Below are positions 38,032 through 45,652 of a DNA stretch of 64,000 nucleotides, one piece after another (within the stretch, counting starts at the first letter, position 1; every line of letters begins with the position of its first letter). The notes beneath the pieces were generated by a model that was not told the DNA's origin, searched no databases, and saw nothing but the letters and a program-made list of their open reading frames with translations. Made by a program: the position numbers and the translations under genes. This stretch comes from Chthonobacter rhizosphaerae. Its GTDB lineage: Bacteria > Pseudomonadota > Alphaproteobacteria > Rhizobiales > Pleomorphomonadaceae. Location of the stretch: assembly GCF_013839525.1 (NCBI RefSeq), contig NZ_JACDIS010000002.1, forward strand, positions 1-64,000, in the 5' to 3' direction.

Positions 38032-39441
38032 ATGCTCGGACGCTCCCGCCTCAAGCCACTCGCCGACCAGGTGATCGTCATAACCGGCGCCTCCAGCGGC
38101 ATCGGCCTTGCGACCGCCCGCCTCGCCGCCAAGGGCGGCGCCCGCGTCATGATGGTGGCGCGGAACGCCGAGGCGCTCGCCGCCGTCGCCGAGGAGATCC
38201 GCATCGACGGCGGGGTCGTCGACACGGTGGTGGCCGACGTCTCCGAGGAGGAGGACGTCCGCCGGGTGGTGTCCACCACCGTCCAGCGCTTCGGCGGCTT
38301 TGACACCTGGGTGAACAACGCCGCCGTGGCGCTGTTCGGCTCGGTCGAGGAGGTCTCCATCGAGGACCATCGGCGCCTGTTCGAGGTGAACTACTGGGGC
38401 GTCGTCTACGGCACCCTCAACGCCATCGAGCACCTGCGCCACAAGGGCGGCGCCATCATCACCATCGGCAGCATCCTGTCGGAGATCCCGGTGCCGCTGC
38501 AGGGGCCGTACGTGGCCGCCAAGCACGCCGTGAAGGGCTTCATCGACGTCACCCGCCAGGAACTCGACATGGAGCGGGCGCCGATCAGCATGACGCTGAT
38601 CAAGCCCTCGGCCGTCGACACGCCCTATCCGGACCACGCCCGCACCTATTCTAGCAGTCAGCCGAAGACGCCGCCGCCGCGCTATTCGCCGAATCTGGTC
38701 GCCCGCGCCATCCTCACCTGCGCCATCCATCCGCGCCGGGAGATGACGGTCGGCGGCGGCGGCAAGGCCATGGTGCTGACGCACCGGGCGTTCCCGTGGC
38801 TGTTCGACGTGATCATGTCGTCCGGCGGCGAGGCGCTGCAGAAGCGCGACGAGGCGGTGGGCGAGGGCGACCAGCCGACCCGCGACAATCTCTATCAGCC
38901 CCGCCGCGACGGCGATTCGCGCGGCGTGTCCGGGCTCGGCGGCCGCGAGGTGTCGCTCTACACGGAGGTGCGCCTGCGGCCGGGCGCCGCCATCGTGCTC
39001 ACCGGGGCGGCGATCGCGATCGGCTTCGCGGTGGCGAACCGGGTCAGCACCGGCCGCTGGTTCTGGGAAGAGGAGCCGCGCGGCTGGCGCCGCCTGGTGG
39101 CCGCCGACTGGCTCCACCGCCGTCGCCACCCGATCGCCGACTGGACCGACCACGCCCGCCACCGCATCGGCGACGTGGCCGGCGAGGCCCAGTACCGGCT
39201 CGGCACCGCGGCCGGGGAGGCGGGTCACCGGATCGGCTCGCTCGCCGGCCAGGTCGAGACCGGCCTCGGCGCGCTCGCGGGCGGCGCCAAGGCGGCCCTC
39301 GGCGGCATCGCCGGCGCGGCGAACCGGCGGCTCGGCTGGCTCGCCGGCACCGCCGAGGCGGAGAGCGAGACGCTCGCCGAGCGTGCCCGCGCGGCCCTGC
39401 CGGAGTGGACCGACCACCGCCGCCACCGCTCGTGGTGGTGA
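38032..39441 (+). CDS. SDR oxidoreductase with membrane segment and repetitive tail
   Basis: 469 residues. The SDR domain (1-290) has the cofactor motif TGASSGIG, the NNAA motif (VNNAAVALFG), the active-site Ser in GSILSE, and YVAAKHAVKG with Tyr/Lys of YxxxK. About residues 310-330 are hydrophobic (PGAAIVLTGAAIAIGFAVAN). The last 110 residues are a repetitive, amphipathic Gly/Ala/Arg tail with repeated LAG-type and GAA/GEA patterns. The SDR part probably reduces or oxidises a small carbonyl compound. The tail may bind membranes or another protein. No cofactor preference was inferred. Confidence 0.82.
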   Translation: MLGRSRLKPLADQVIVITGASSGIGLATARLAAKGGARVMMVARNAEALAAVAEEIRIDGGVVDTVVADVSEEEDVRRVVSTTVQRFGGFDTWVNNAAVALFGSVEEVSIEDHRRLFEVNYWGVVYGTLNAIEHLRHKGGAIITIGSILSEIPVPLQGPYVAAKHAVKGFIDVTRQELDMERAPISMTLIKPSAVDTPYPDHARTYSSSQPKTPPPRYSPNLVARAILTCAIHPRREMTVGGGGKAMVLTHRAFPWLFDVIMSSGGEALQKRDEAVGEGDQPTRDNLYQPRRDGDSRGVSGLGGREVSLYTEVRLRPGAAIVLTGAAIAIGFAVANRVSTGRWFWEEEPRGWRRLVAADWLHRRRHPIADWTDHARHRIGDVAGEAQYRLGTAAGEAGHRIGSLAGQVETGLGALAGGAKAALGGIAGAANRRLGWLAGTAEAESETLAERARAALPEWTDHRRHRSWW

Positions 39442-39519
39442 GCGCGGGCGCCCGGTCGCTCCCGGGCCGGCGGGCCGGTGGCTCGCCGGTCGGGCTCTCG
39501 TCCCTCACGGGGCGCGAGA

Positions 39520-39954
39520 TCAGGGCAGGGTGATCCGCCCGTCGTCCGACAGCGGGAAGAAGGGGTTGTGCGCCACCTCCCAGAGGTGCCCGTCCGGGTC
39601 GGCGAAATAGCCGGAGTAGCCGCCCCAGAACACGGTCTCCGCCGCCTTCACCAGCGTGCCGCCGCAGGCGACCGCGTGCGCGATGGCGGCGTCCACCTCC
39701 TCGGTCGAGGCGCGGTTCTGCGCCAGGGCGACCGCCCGGAAGCCGGAGCCCTCGCTCGGCACGTAGGCGTCGGCCGCGAGGGCGTCCCGGCCGAACACGG
39801 CCAGCACCACGCCGGACAGCTGGAAGAAGGCCACGCTCTCGTTGGACTGGGACGAAGCGGTGAAACCCAGCGCCTCGTAGAACCTCCGGGACCGGGGCAC
39901 GTCGGCCACGCCGAGGGTGATCAACGACACGGCGGGCAGGAAGGGCGTCGTCAT
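39520..39954 (-). CDS. VOC (glyoxalase/bleomycin resistance) superfamily protein
   Basis: 144 residues. The paired beta-alpha-beta modules of the VOC fold are visible: ISLITLGVADVPRSRRFYEALGF near the start and YSGYFADPDGHLWEVAHNPFF near the end. The latter contains the typical metal ligand Glu. The exact substrate cannot be given. The ATG at 39954 is preferred. The frame is open to 40026, but the extra residues are not conserved. Confidence 0.85.
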   Translation of the reverse strand: MTTPFLPAVSLITLGVADVPRSRRFYEALGFTASSQSNESVAFFQLSGVVLAVFGRDALAADAYVPSEGSGFRAVALAQNRASTEEVDAAIAHAVACGGTLVKAAETVFWGGYSGYFADPDGHLWEVAHNPFFPLSDDGRITLP

Positions 39955-40026
39955 CACGGCAGTCTCCTCGAAGATCGAACGACGAAAGTCTGGTCCGCGG
40001 CCAGTGGCCCGGGCGGCTGGCATCAT

Positions 40027-40146
40027 GCTAGAGCGCTTTCCGACCTGACGGAATCGTCAGGTCGACAAGAAATCGCTCCAGATTCAATAAGCTGGAGCAT
40101 TCTCTCGGCGATCAAGTCGTGCAACTTGATCGGAGAATGCTCTAGC
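40027..40146. repeat. 120-bp palindromic intergenic element with three hairpins
   Basis: The ends are perfect inverted repeats GCTAGAGC (40027-40034) and GCTCTAGC (40139-40146). Inside are a 10-bp perfect stem (40041-40050 with 40055-40064, GAAT loop), a CTCCAG...CTGGAG hairpin near 40077-40097, and a cluster of nested stems joining GCATTCTC with GAGAATGC. Dispersed palindromes of this kind are common in Rhizobiales genomes. Its core recurs at 22802-22825. It lies between the VOC gene and the thioesterase gene. Confidence 0.8.
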
Positions 40147-40214
40147 AGGACCAGCCTGACCGAGGGGCTGGACAGGCGCCGTCAGCAGGCCCGGCTTTGC
40201 GAGGAGACCGCCGC

Positions 40215-40655
40215 GTGAGACCCGTGATGACCCCGGACGAGATCAACGCCTATCTCGACGACGTCTTCCCCGAACTCAACGCGACCCGCCGGGCCTATCT
40301 GGCGTCGGAGGTGGGCGAGGGCACCGCGGTGGTCACCTGCTCCGCCGGTCCGGAGTCCCTGCGGCCTGGCGGCACCGTGTCCGGCCCGACGCTGATGACT
40401 CTGGCGGACATCGCCGCCTGGGTGGTGGTGCTCGCCCACGTGGGCCGGTCGGCCCTCACCGTGACCACTCACCTCTCCATAGACTTCCTGCGCAAGCCGG
40501 AGCCCGGCCTCCTCTACGGCCGCGCCCGCCTGATGAAGCTCGGCAAGCGCCTCGCCGTCTCCGCCGTGGAGATCGGCGACGAAACGGGCCGCGAGCCCTA
40601 CGCGATCGCGAGCGCCACCTATTCCATCCCGCCGCCGGACTTCCGGCAGCGCTGA
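40215..40655 (+). CDS. Hotdog-fold (PaaI-type) thioesterase
   Basis: 146 residues. The core has RPGGTVSGPTLMTLADIAAWVVVLAH, which carries the central Asp/Glu-type helix of the PaaI/4HBT group, and LTVTTHLSIDFLRKPEPGLLYGRARLMKLGKR. PaaI-type enzymes hydrolyse acyl- or aryl-CoA thioesters. The GTG at 40215 has GAGGAG nine bases upstream; the ATG at 40227 is possible too. Substrate unknown. Confidence 0.83.
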   Translation: MRPVMTPDEINAYLDDVFPELNATRRAYLASEVGEGTAVVTCSAGPESLRPGGTVSGPTLMTLADIAAWVVVLAHVGRSALTVTTHLSIDFLRKPEPGLLYGRARLMKLGKRLAVSAVEIGDETGREPYAIASATYSIPPPDFRQR

Positions 40656-41041
40656 GGTCGAGTCACCGTTTCCCGTCAGAGTCTTCGGCCGGATCGTTCG
40701 AATCCCGAATCCGCCCGTTCATGTGACGGTTGGACTCTTCACGCGGCGGATGAACGATGCGGACGCCGTCGGGCGACAACGCCCGAAGATGCGATTGAGT
40801 GACCGGAAGCGGTCTCCAATACGCATGATGATCGTTCGCTCGCAAAAACGGTTCAGACGGATCGGAGACCATCCGGTCGGCCAGCGGACCGGAAGCGAGC
40901 CCACCGGCGTCGGCTGCTGCGTCCCGCTCCGTGCGGTCGTTGGCCAACCTGACGCTCCGCGGATGTGCGCTACGCATTCCGCATTCATATGACATTAGCC
41001 GGTTTCGGCGACCATGCATCCCGGACTGTGAGGAATGGGAC
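40656..41041 (+). other. 386-bp region before the EAL gene without a convincing gene
   Basis: Two opposing frames of about 89 residues exist here but have unlike composition and no recognisable motifs. A small hairpin (40770-40775 with 40780-40785) and a longer-range inverted repeat GGTCTCC (40811-40817) with GGAGACC (40864-40870) are present. The last 70 bases are AT-richer and end in the EAL ribosome binding site. It is probably promoter and 5' leader sequence. Confidence 0.4.
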
Positions 41042-41782
41042 ATGCTCAACTGCAACGCTTGCCGGACCGGCCTCGATTTCGACTTCTCCATGGCGTTCCA
41101 GCCGATCGTGGACGTGCGCACGGATACCGTCTTCGCCTACGAGGCCCTCGTGCGGGGCATGGCCGGGGAGGGCGCCGGCGCGGTCCTGTCCCGCGTCACC
41201 GACGAGACGCGCTACGCCTTCGACCAGAAGTGCCGCACCAAGGCGGTGGAGCTGGCCGCGTCGCTCGGCATGTCGGAGAATCTCTCCATCAACTTCATGC
41301 CGAACGCCATCTACGAGCCGCGGCTCTGCCTGCGGTCCACCTTCGAGGCGTCGAAGCGGTTCGCCTTCCCGGCGGACAGGCTCATCTTCGAACTGACCGA
41401 GGACGAGCGCATCACCGACCGCGCCTGGATCCACCGCATCATCGTGGAGTATCGGCAGAGCGGCCTGAAGGTCGCCATCGACGATTTCGGCGCCGGCTAC
41501 GCCCAGCTCAACCTGCTCGCGGAGATCAGGCCCGACATCGTGAAGCTCGACATGGAGATGGTGCGCGGCGTGGACGTCGACCGCGGCCGCCAGGCCCTCG
41601 TCCGCGGCATCGTCCAGGCCTGCGACGTCATGGACGTGCGCGTGGTGGCCGAGGGAATCGAGACCGAAGCGGAGGCCCGGACCCTGAAGGACATCGGGAT
41701 TCCCTACCTCCAGGGCTACCTGTTCGCGCGACCGGGCTTCCAGTCCCTGCCGACGCCCCGCTTCGCCGTCGGCGTCGCCTGA
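41042..41782 (+). CDS. Stand-alone EAL-domain c-di-GMP phosphodiesterase
   Basis: 246 residues, almost all EAL domain. The signature EAL is at residues 34-36. The other catalytic positions are also present: Asn in SINFMP, Glu in ELTEDE, Asp-Asp in IDDFGAGYAQL, Lys in VKLDMEM, Glu in AEGIET and Gln in LQGYLFARP. The enzyme should be active on c-di-GMP. The N-terminus has CNAC (Cys4 and Cys7) before the fold. The start at 41042 has GAGGAATGGGAC upstream. No sensor domain is attached. It is convergent with tRNA-Val, separated by a hairpin. Confidence 0.92.
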   Translation: MLNCNACRTGLDFDFSMAFQPIVDVRTDTVFAYEALVRGMAGEGAGAVLSRVTDETRYAFDQKCRTKAVELAASLGMSENLSINFMPNAIYEPRLCLRSTFEASKRFAFPADRLIFELTEDERITDRAWIHRIIVEYRQSGLKVAIDDFGAGYAQLNLLAEIRPDIVKLDMEMVRGVDVDRGRQALVRGIVQACDVMDVRVVAEGIETEAEARTLKDIGIPYLQGYLFARPGFQSLPTPRFAVGVA

Positions 41783-41827
41783 GGCGCGGAAGACCCGGTT
41801 TTCAGAGGTCGAAGGGTCCCGAAATGC

Positions 41828-41863
41828 CGAAGGGCCTGGCACCGTCCGGTGCCAGGCCCTTCG
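41828..41863. terminator. 16-bp perfect hairpin between the EAL gene and tRNA-Val
   Basis: CGAAGGGCCTGGCACC (41828-41843) pairs perfectly with GGTGCCAGGCCCTTCG (41848-41863) over a four-base loop. It lies 46 bp after the EAL stop and 10 bp after the tRNA-Val 3' end. A long T tract is missing on both strands. It may stop transcripts from both sides. Confidence 0.65.
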
Positions 41864-41872
41864 CGAATGGAA

Positions 41873-41947
41873 TGGTGGGCGCGACAGGGATCGAACCTGT
41901 GACCCCCTCGGTGTGAACGAGGTGCTCTCCCGCTGAGCTACGCGCCC
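41873..41947 (-). tRNA. tRNA-Val(CAC)
   Basis: 75 bases including an encoded CCA (41873-41875). The minus-strand acceptor GGGCGCG pairs with CGCGCCC. The anticodon stem CCTCG/CGAGG has the loop TTCACAC, giving CAC at 41913-41915, so it reads GUG. The T-loop TTCGATC is normal. Confidence 0.96.
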
Positions 41948-42048
41948 CCGACGTCGTCGGCGTGGGGGCGATATAAGGGGCGGCATGCGGGCAAGTCAAG
42001 CGGGGATCGACGCGATCCCCGATCGGCTGCCGGGCGGCCGCCCGAGGG

Positions 42049-42738
42049 TCAGGACAGCGCCGCCTCGAAGGCCGGGGAGATGCGGGCGAGGGTGGCGTCG
42101 ATCGCGTCGAAATGGTCGATGGTGGCGGTCGGGCCGAACTCCGCGATGGGCCTTGCCGTGTAGCCGAAGGTGACGCCGATCACCGGCACGCCCGCGCCGT
42201 GGGCGGCGGCCACGTCGGCGTCGCTGTCGCCCACCATGACGGTGGCGGAGGAAACGCCCCCGGCCGCCTCGATGGTGCCGGTCAGGTGGTCCGGATGCGG
42301 CTTGCGCACCGGCAGGCTGTCGCCGCCGAGCACCGCGTCGAACCGGCCCGCGAGGCCCAGCGCGTCGAGGAGCGGCAGCGCCAAGTGCTTGCGCTTGTTG
42401 GTGCAGACTGCGAAGCGGATGCCCCGGGCGGAGAGCCTGTCGAGCGCCGCGATCGCCCCCGGGAAGGGGCGCGTCTCGTCGGCGATCCGGCCGGCGTAGA
42501 GGGCGATGAAGCGGTCGGTCAGCGGCTCCAGCGCCTCCACGGGGAGCGGCCGGTCGGCGCGCCGGAAGCCCTCCACGATGAGGGCGCGCGCGCCCTGGCC
42601 GAAGTTGTTCTTCACCGCCGAGCGGTCCACGGCCGGCAGGCCTTCCTGGTCGAGAAGCGTGTTGAGGGCGCCGAGAAGATCGGGCGCTGTGTCCAGAAGC
42701 GTGCCGTCGAGATCGAGCACGAGAAGCGGCGCGGGCAT
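42049..42738 (-). CDS. gph: Phosphoglycolate phosphatase (HAD family)
   Basis: 229 residues. The HAD motif I DLDGTLLD begins at residue 9, motif II is in FAVCTNK, the Lys of motif III in RKPHPDHL, and motif IV is VGDSDADVAAA. Together with a helical cap domain this matches Gph, which removes phosphate from 2-phosphoglycolate. The ATG at 42738 matches the family N-terminus. Longer starts at 42765 or 42900 are unconserved. Its 5' region faces rpiA divergently. Confidence 0.88.
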   Translation of the reverse strand: MPAPLLVLDLDGTLLDTAPDLLGALNTLLDQEGLPAVDRSAVKNNFGQGARALIVEGFRRADRPLPVEALEPLTDRFIALYAGRIADETRPFPGAIAALDRLSARGIRFAVCTNKRKHLALPLLDALGLAGRFDAVLGGDSLPVRKPHPDHLTGTIEAAGGVSSATVMVGDSDADVAAAHGAGVPVIGVTFGYTARPIAEFGPTATIDHFDAIDATLARISPAFEAALS

Positions 42739-42941
42739 GAGCGAGATCCGGTTGCGTAACGCCATTCCTAAGGTGCCCACCCTGCGCCGGCAAGCGGCCG
42801 CGACCATCCGCGCGGGCCGCGGCCGGCGCGGCCCGCTCCCGATCCGGGCGGGAACCGAACCGTCCAAGCCCGCCGGCTGCTTGACCCGCCGCGCCACCAT
42901 GCTATGAGCCGGACGGTCAAGAAATGTCCGGGACGGGGTCC

Positions 42942-43646
42942 ATGTCCGCCGACGAGATGAAGAAGGCCGCCGCTGCGGCGGCTCTGGAGGAGGTGCGGCC
43001 GGGCATGCGCCTCGGCCTCGGCACCGGCTCCACGGCCGCCTGGTTCGTGCGCCTCCTCGCCGAGAAGGTCCGCGACGGGCTCGACGTGGTGGGCGTCCCC
43101 ACGTCGGTCGCCACCGAGCGGCTCGCGCGCGAGCTCGGCATCACGGTCATCACCCTCGACGACGTGGCCGGCCTCGATCTCACCATCGACGGGGCCGACG
43201 AGTTCGACCCGGAGCTCAACCTCATCAAGGGCGGCGGCGCCGCGCTCCTGCGCGAGAAGATCGTGGCGGCCGACAGCCGGCGCATGATCGTCATCACAGA
43301 CGAAAGCAAGGCGGTGGAGACGCTCGGCGCCTTCCCGCTGCCGATCGAGGTGGTGACCTTCGGCGCCACCGCCACCGTGCGGGCGATCGCGGAGGCGGCC
43401 CGCAGCGTGGGCCTCGCCGGAGCGCTCGCGTTCCGGCGCGCGCCGGACGGCGAGAAGCTCGTGACCGACCAGGGGAACTGGCTGGTCGATGCATCATTTC
43501 GCCAGATTTCGGACCCAAAAGCACTCGCAATCGCGCTATCGCGAATCCCCGGCGTGGTCGAACATGGCCTTTTCATCGGCCTTGCCTCGAGCGTGATCGT
43601 GGCGGGCCGCTCGGGCATCCGGCGCATCGATAGACGAACGACATGA
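42942..43646 (+). CDS. rpiA: Ribose-5-phosphate isomerase A
   Basis: 234 residues. RpiA interconverts ribose-5-phosphate and ribulose-5-phosphate. It shows [64 protein letters not shown] and [12 protein letters not shown]. All active-site motifs are there. The ATG at 42942 matches the E. coli-type start (MSADEMKKA). The ATG at 42924 would add six residues. The stop overlaps the ATG at 43643, but the next gene probably starts further on. Confidence 0.95.
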   Translation: MSADEMKKAAAAAALEEVRPGMRLGLGTGSTAAWFVRLLAEKVRDGLDVVGVPTSVATERLARELGITVITLDDVAGLDLTIDGADEFDPELNLIKGGGAALLREKIVAADSRRMIVITDESKAVETLGAFPLPIEVVTFGATATVRAIAEAARSVGLAGALAFRRAPDGEKLVTDQGNWLVDASFRQISDPKALAIALSRIPGVVEHGLFIGLASSVIVAGRSGIRRIDRRTT

Positions 43647-43666
43647 TCTCCTTCCGGAGGATTTCG

Positions 43667-44173
43667 ATGAGAAGCACGTTTTCGCGCCTCGGCCGTGTGA
43701 CCGGCCTGGCGCTTGCGGTGGCGGTCCTGGCCGCTCCGACCCGAGCCCAGGAATTCAGCGAGTCGCACCTCGCCGCCGCGCGCGCCACCATGCAGGCGGC
43801 GAAGGCCTCCGAGCAGTTCGACACCATCCTGCCGATGCTCGCCGACCAGGCGAAGGCCCTGTTCCAGCGCTCCAACCCGGCGCTCGTGCAGGAGATCGAC
43901 GAGGTGGTGAACCAGGTCGCCCTCGACCTCGCCAAGCAGCGCCCCCAGCTCGACCGCGAGCTGGAGCGGGCCTGGGCGGCGCGCTTCTCCGAGGACGAGC
44001 TGAAGGAGATCACGGCCTTCTACACCTCCCCGGTCGGCATCAAGTTCGGCCAGACCATGCCGGTTGTGATCCGCGATTCCATGCGGTCGGCCAGCATCTG
44101 GCGGGATACACTCTCCACGGAGCTGGTGACCAAGGCCCGCGAGGAGCTGATCAAGCGCGGACACCAGTTCTGA
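43667..44173 (+). CDS. Exported DUF2059 protein
   Basis: 168 residues. A signal peptide (GLALAVAVLAAPTRAQ) is followed by a DUF2059 helical domain with RFSEDELKEITAFYTSPVGIKFGQTMPVV. The family is periplasmic and of unknown function. The ATG at 43667 is chosen over 43643 because a strong CGGAGGA lies 5-6 bases before it. The rpiA stop is 20 bp upstream, so it is likely cotranscribed with rpiA. A strong terminator follows. Confidence 0.85.
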   Translation: MRSTFSRLGRVTGLALAVAVLAAPTRAQEFSESHLAAARATMQAAKASEQFDTILPMLADQAKALFQRSNPALVQEIDEVVNQVALDLAKQRPQLDRELERAWAARFSEDELKEITAFYTSPVGIKFGQTMPVVIRDSMRSASIWRDTLSTELVTKAREELIKRGHQF

Positions 44174-44193
44174 GGAACCGGGTCCCGAAGCAT

Positions 44194-44222
44194 CGGCCGC
44201 CGGTCCCTCCGGCGGCCGTTTT
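44194..44222 (+). terminator. Intrinsic terminator after the DUF2059 gene
   Basis: CGGCCGCCGG (44194-44203) and CCGGCGGCCG (44209-44218) form a perfect 10-bp stem with a five-base loop, followed by TTTTCG. It ends the rpiA-DUF2059 transcript 21 bp before the gor gene. Confidence 0.9.
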
Positions 44223-44242
44223 CGTTCGGGGAGGGGGGTGAC

Positions 44243-45613
44243 ATGGCGGCCTTCGACAGGGATCTCTTCGTCATCGGCGCCGGCTCCGGCGGCGTGCGCG
44301 CCGGCCGCATCGCGGCGGGCTACGGCGCCCGGGTGGCGATCGCCGAGGAGCACCGCGTCGGCGGCACCTGCGTGATCCGCGGCTGCGTGCCGAAGAAGCT
44401 CCTGGTCTACGCCTCCCGTTTTCCGGACGAGTTCGAGGACGCCGCCGGCTTCGGCTGGACCGTCCCGCCGGCGAGCTTCGACTGGCCCACCCTCCGCGCC
44501 GCCAAGGACCGCGAGATCGACCGCCTGGAGAAGGCCTACGTGGCCAACCTGGAGCGGTCCGGCGCCACCATCCTGCGCACCCGCGCCGAAGTGGTCGACC
44601 CGCACACGGTCCGGCTCGGCGACGGGCGCACGGTCACGGCCGAGCGCATCCTGGTCGCCACCGGCGCCTGGCCCTTCCTGCCGGCCGACGTGCCGGGCAT
44701 CGAGCACGCGGTCACGTCCAACGAGGTGTTCGACCTTCCCGCCCTGCCGCGGCGCGTGGTGGTGGTCGGCGGCGGCTACATCGCGGTGGAGTTCGCCGGC
44801 ATCTTCGCCGGCCTCGGGGTGGAAACGACGCTCGTCTATCGCGGCGAGCAGATCCTGCGCGGCTTCGACCGCGAACTCACCGACAAGGTCGCCGCCGCCA
44901 TGTCCCGGCGGGGCATCCGCATCCTCTGCGGCACCGACGTGAAGGCGCTGGAGCCCGCCGCCGGCGGCGTCGCGGCGGTGCTGTCGTCCGGCGAGACGCT
45001 CGCCCCCGGCCTCGTCATGTACGCCACCGGCCGCGTGCCCAACACCCGCGGCCTCGGCCTGGAGGCGGCCGGCGTCGCCCTCGACGGTCTCGGCGCGGTG
45101 CGGGTCGACAGCGCCTCGAAATCGTCCGTGCCGTCCATCTACGCGGTCGGAGACGTCACCAACCGGGTCAACCTCACGCCCGTCGCCATCCGCGAGGGAC
45201 ATGCCTTCGCGGATACGGTCTACGGCGGCCGGGAGGTGCTCGTCGACCACGCCCTGGTGCCGACGGCGGTGTTCACCACGCCCGAACTCGGCACCGTCGG
45301 CCTCACCGAGGAGAAGGCCTGCGCCCACCATCCGGCGGTCGACGTCTACAAGGCCGAGTTCCGGCCCATGCGCAACACGCTCGCCGGCCGCGACGAGCGC
45401 ATGTTCATGAAGCTCATCGTCGACGCGGTCTCCGACCGGGTGCTCGGCGTCCACGTGATCGGCCCCGACGCGGGCGAGATGGCCCAGCTCCTCGGCATCC
45501 CGCTGATGATGAACGCCACGAAGGCCGACTTCGACCGCACCCTGGCGGTCCACCCGACCGCCGCCGAAGAGCTCGTCACCATGCGCACGCCCAGCGTCAA
45601 GCACCGGCGCTGA
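44243..45613 (+). CDS. gor: Glutathione reductase
   Basis: 456 residues. The FAD motif GAGSGGVRAGRIAA begins at residue 12. The redox pair is Cys43 and Cys48 in GGTCVIRGCVPKK, the glutathione reductase form. The NADPH region has VVVGGGYIAVEFAGIFAGLG, and YAVGDVTNRVNLTPVAI is the second FAD motif. The C-terminal HPTAAEELVTMRT includes the proton-donating His of the partner subunit. The cytoplasmic dimer keeps glutathione reduced with NADPH. It is convergent with the MCP gene. Confidence 0.94.
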   Translation: MAAFDRDLFVIGAGSGGVRAGRIAAGYGARVAIAEEHRVGGTCVIRGCVPKKLLVYASRFPDEFEDAAGFGWTVPPASFDWPTLRAAKDREIDRLEKAYVANLERSGATILRTRAEVVDPHTVRLGDGRTVTAERILVATGAWPFLPADVPGIEHAVTSNEVFDLPALPRRVVVVGGGYIAVEFAGIFAGLGVETTLVYRGEQILRGFDRELTDKVAAAMSRRGIRILCGTDVKALEPAAGGVAAVLSSGETLAPGLVMYATGRVPNTRGLGLEAAGVALDGLGAVRVDSASKSSVPSIYAVGDVTNRVNLTPVAIREGHAFADTVYGGREVLVDHALVPTAVFTTPELGTVGLTEEKACAHHPAVDVYKAEFRPMRNTLAGRDERMFMKLIVDAVSDRVLGVHVIGPDAGEMAQLLGIPLMMNATKADFDRTLAVHPTAAEELVTMRTPSVKHRR

Positions 45614-45652
45614 CGACGCCGGTCCGGCCGGCCCCGTCCGCCCGGCGGTCGG

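Noticed and set aside
40723-40992. Possible 89-codon gene in the gap before the EAL gene
   Set aside because: Frames of the same size exist on both strands, with no motif, no ribosome binding site and atypical residues.
43643-44173. Start of the DUF2059 gene at 43643 with an ATGA overlap with rpiA
   Set aside because: The ATG at 43667 has a strong GGAGGA site and yields a cleaner signal peptide.
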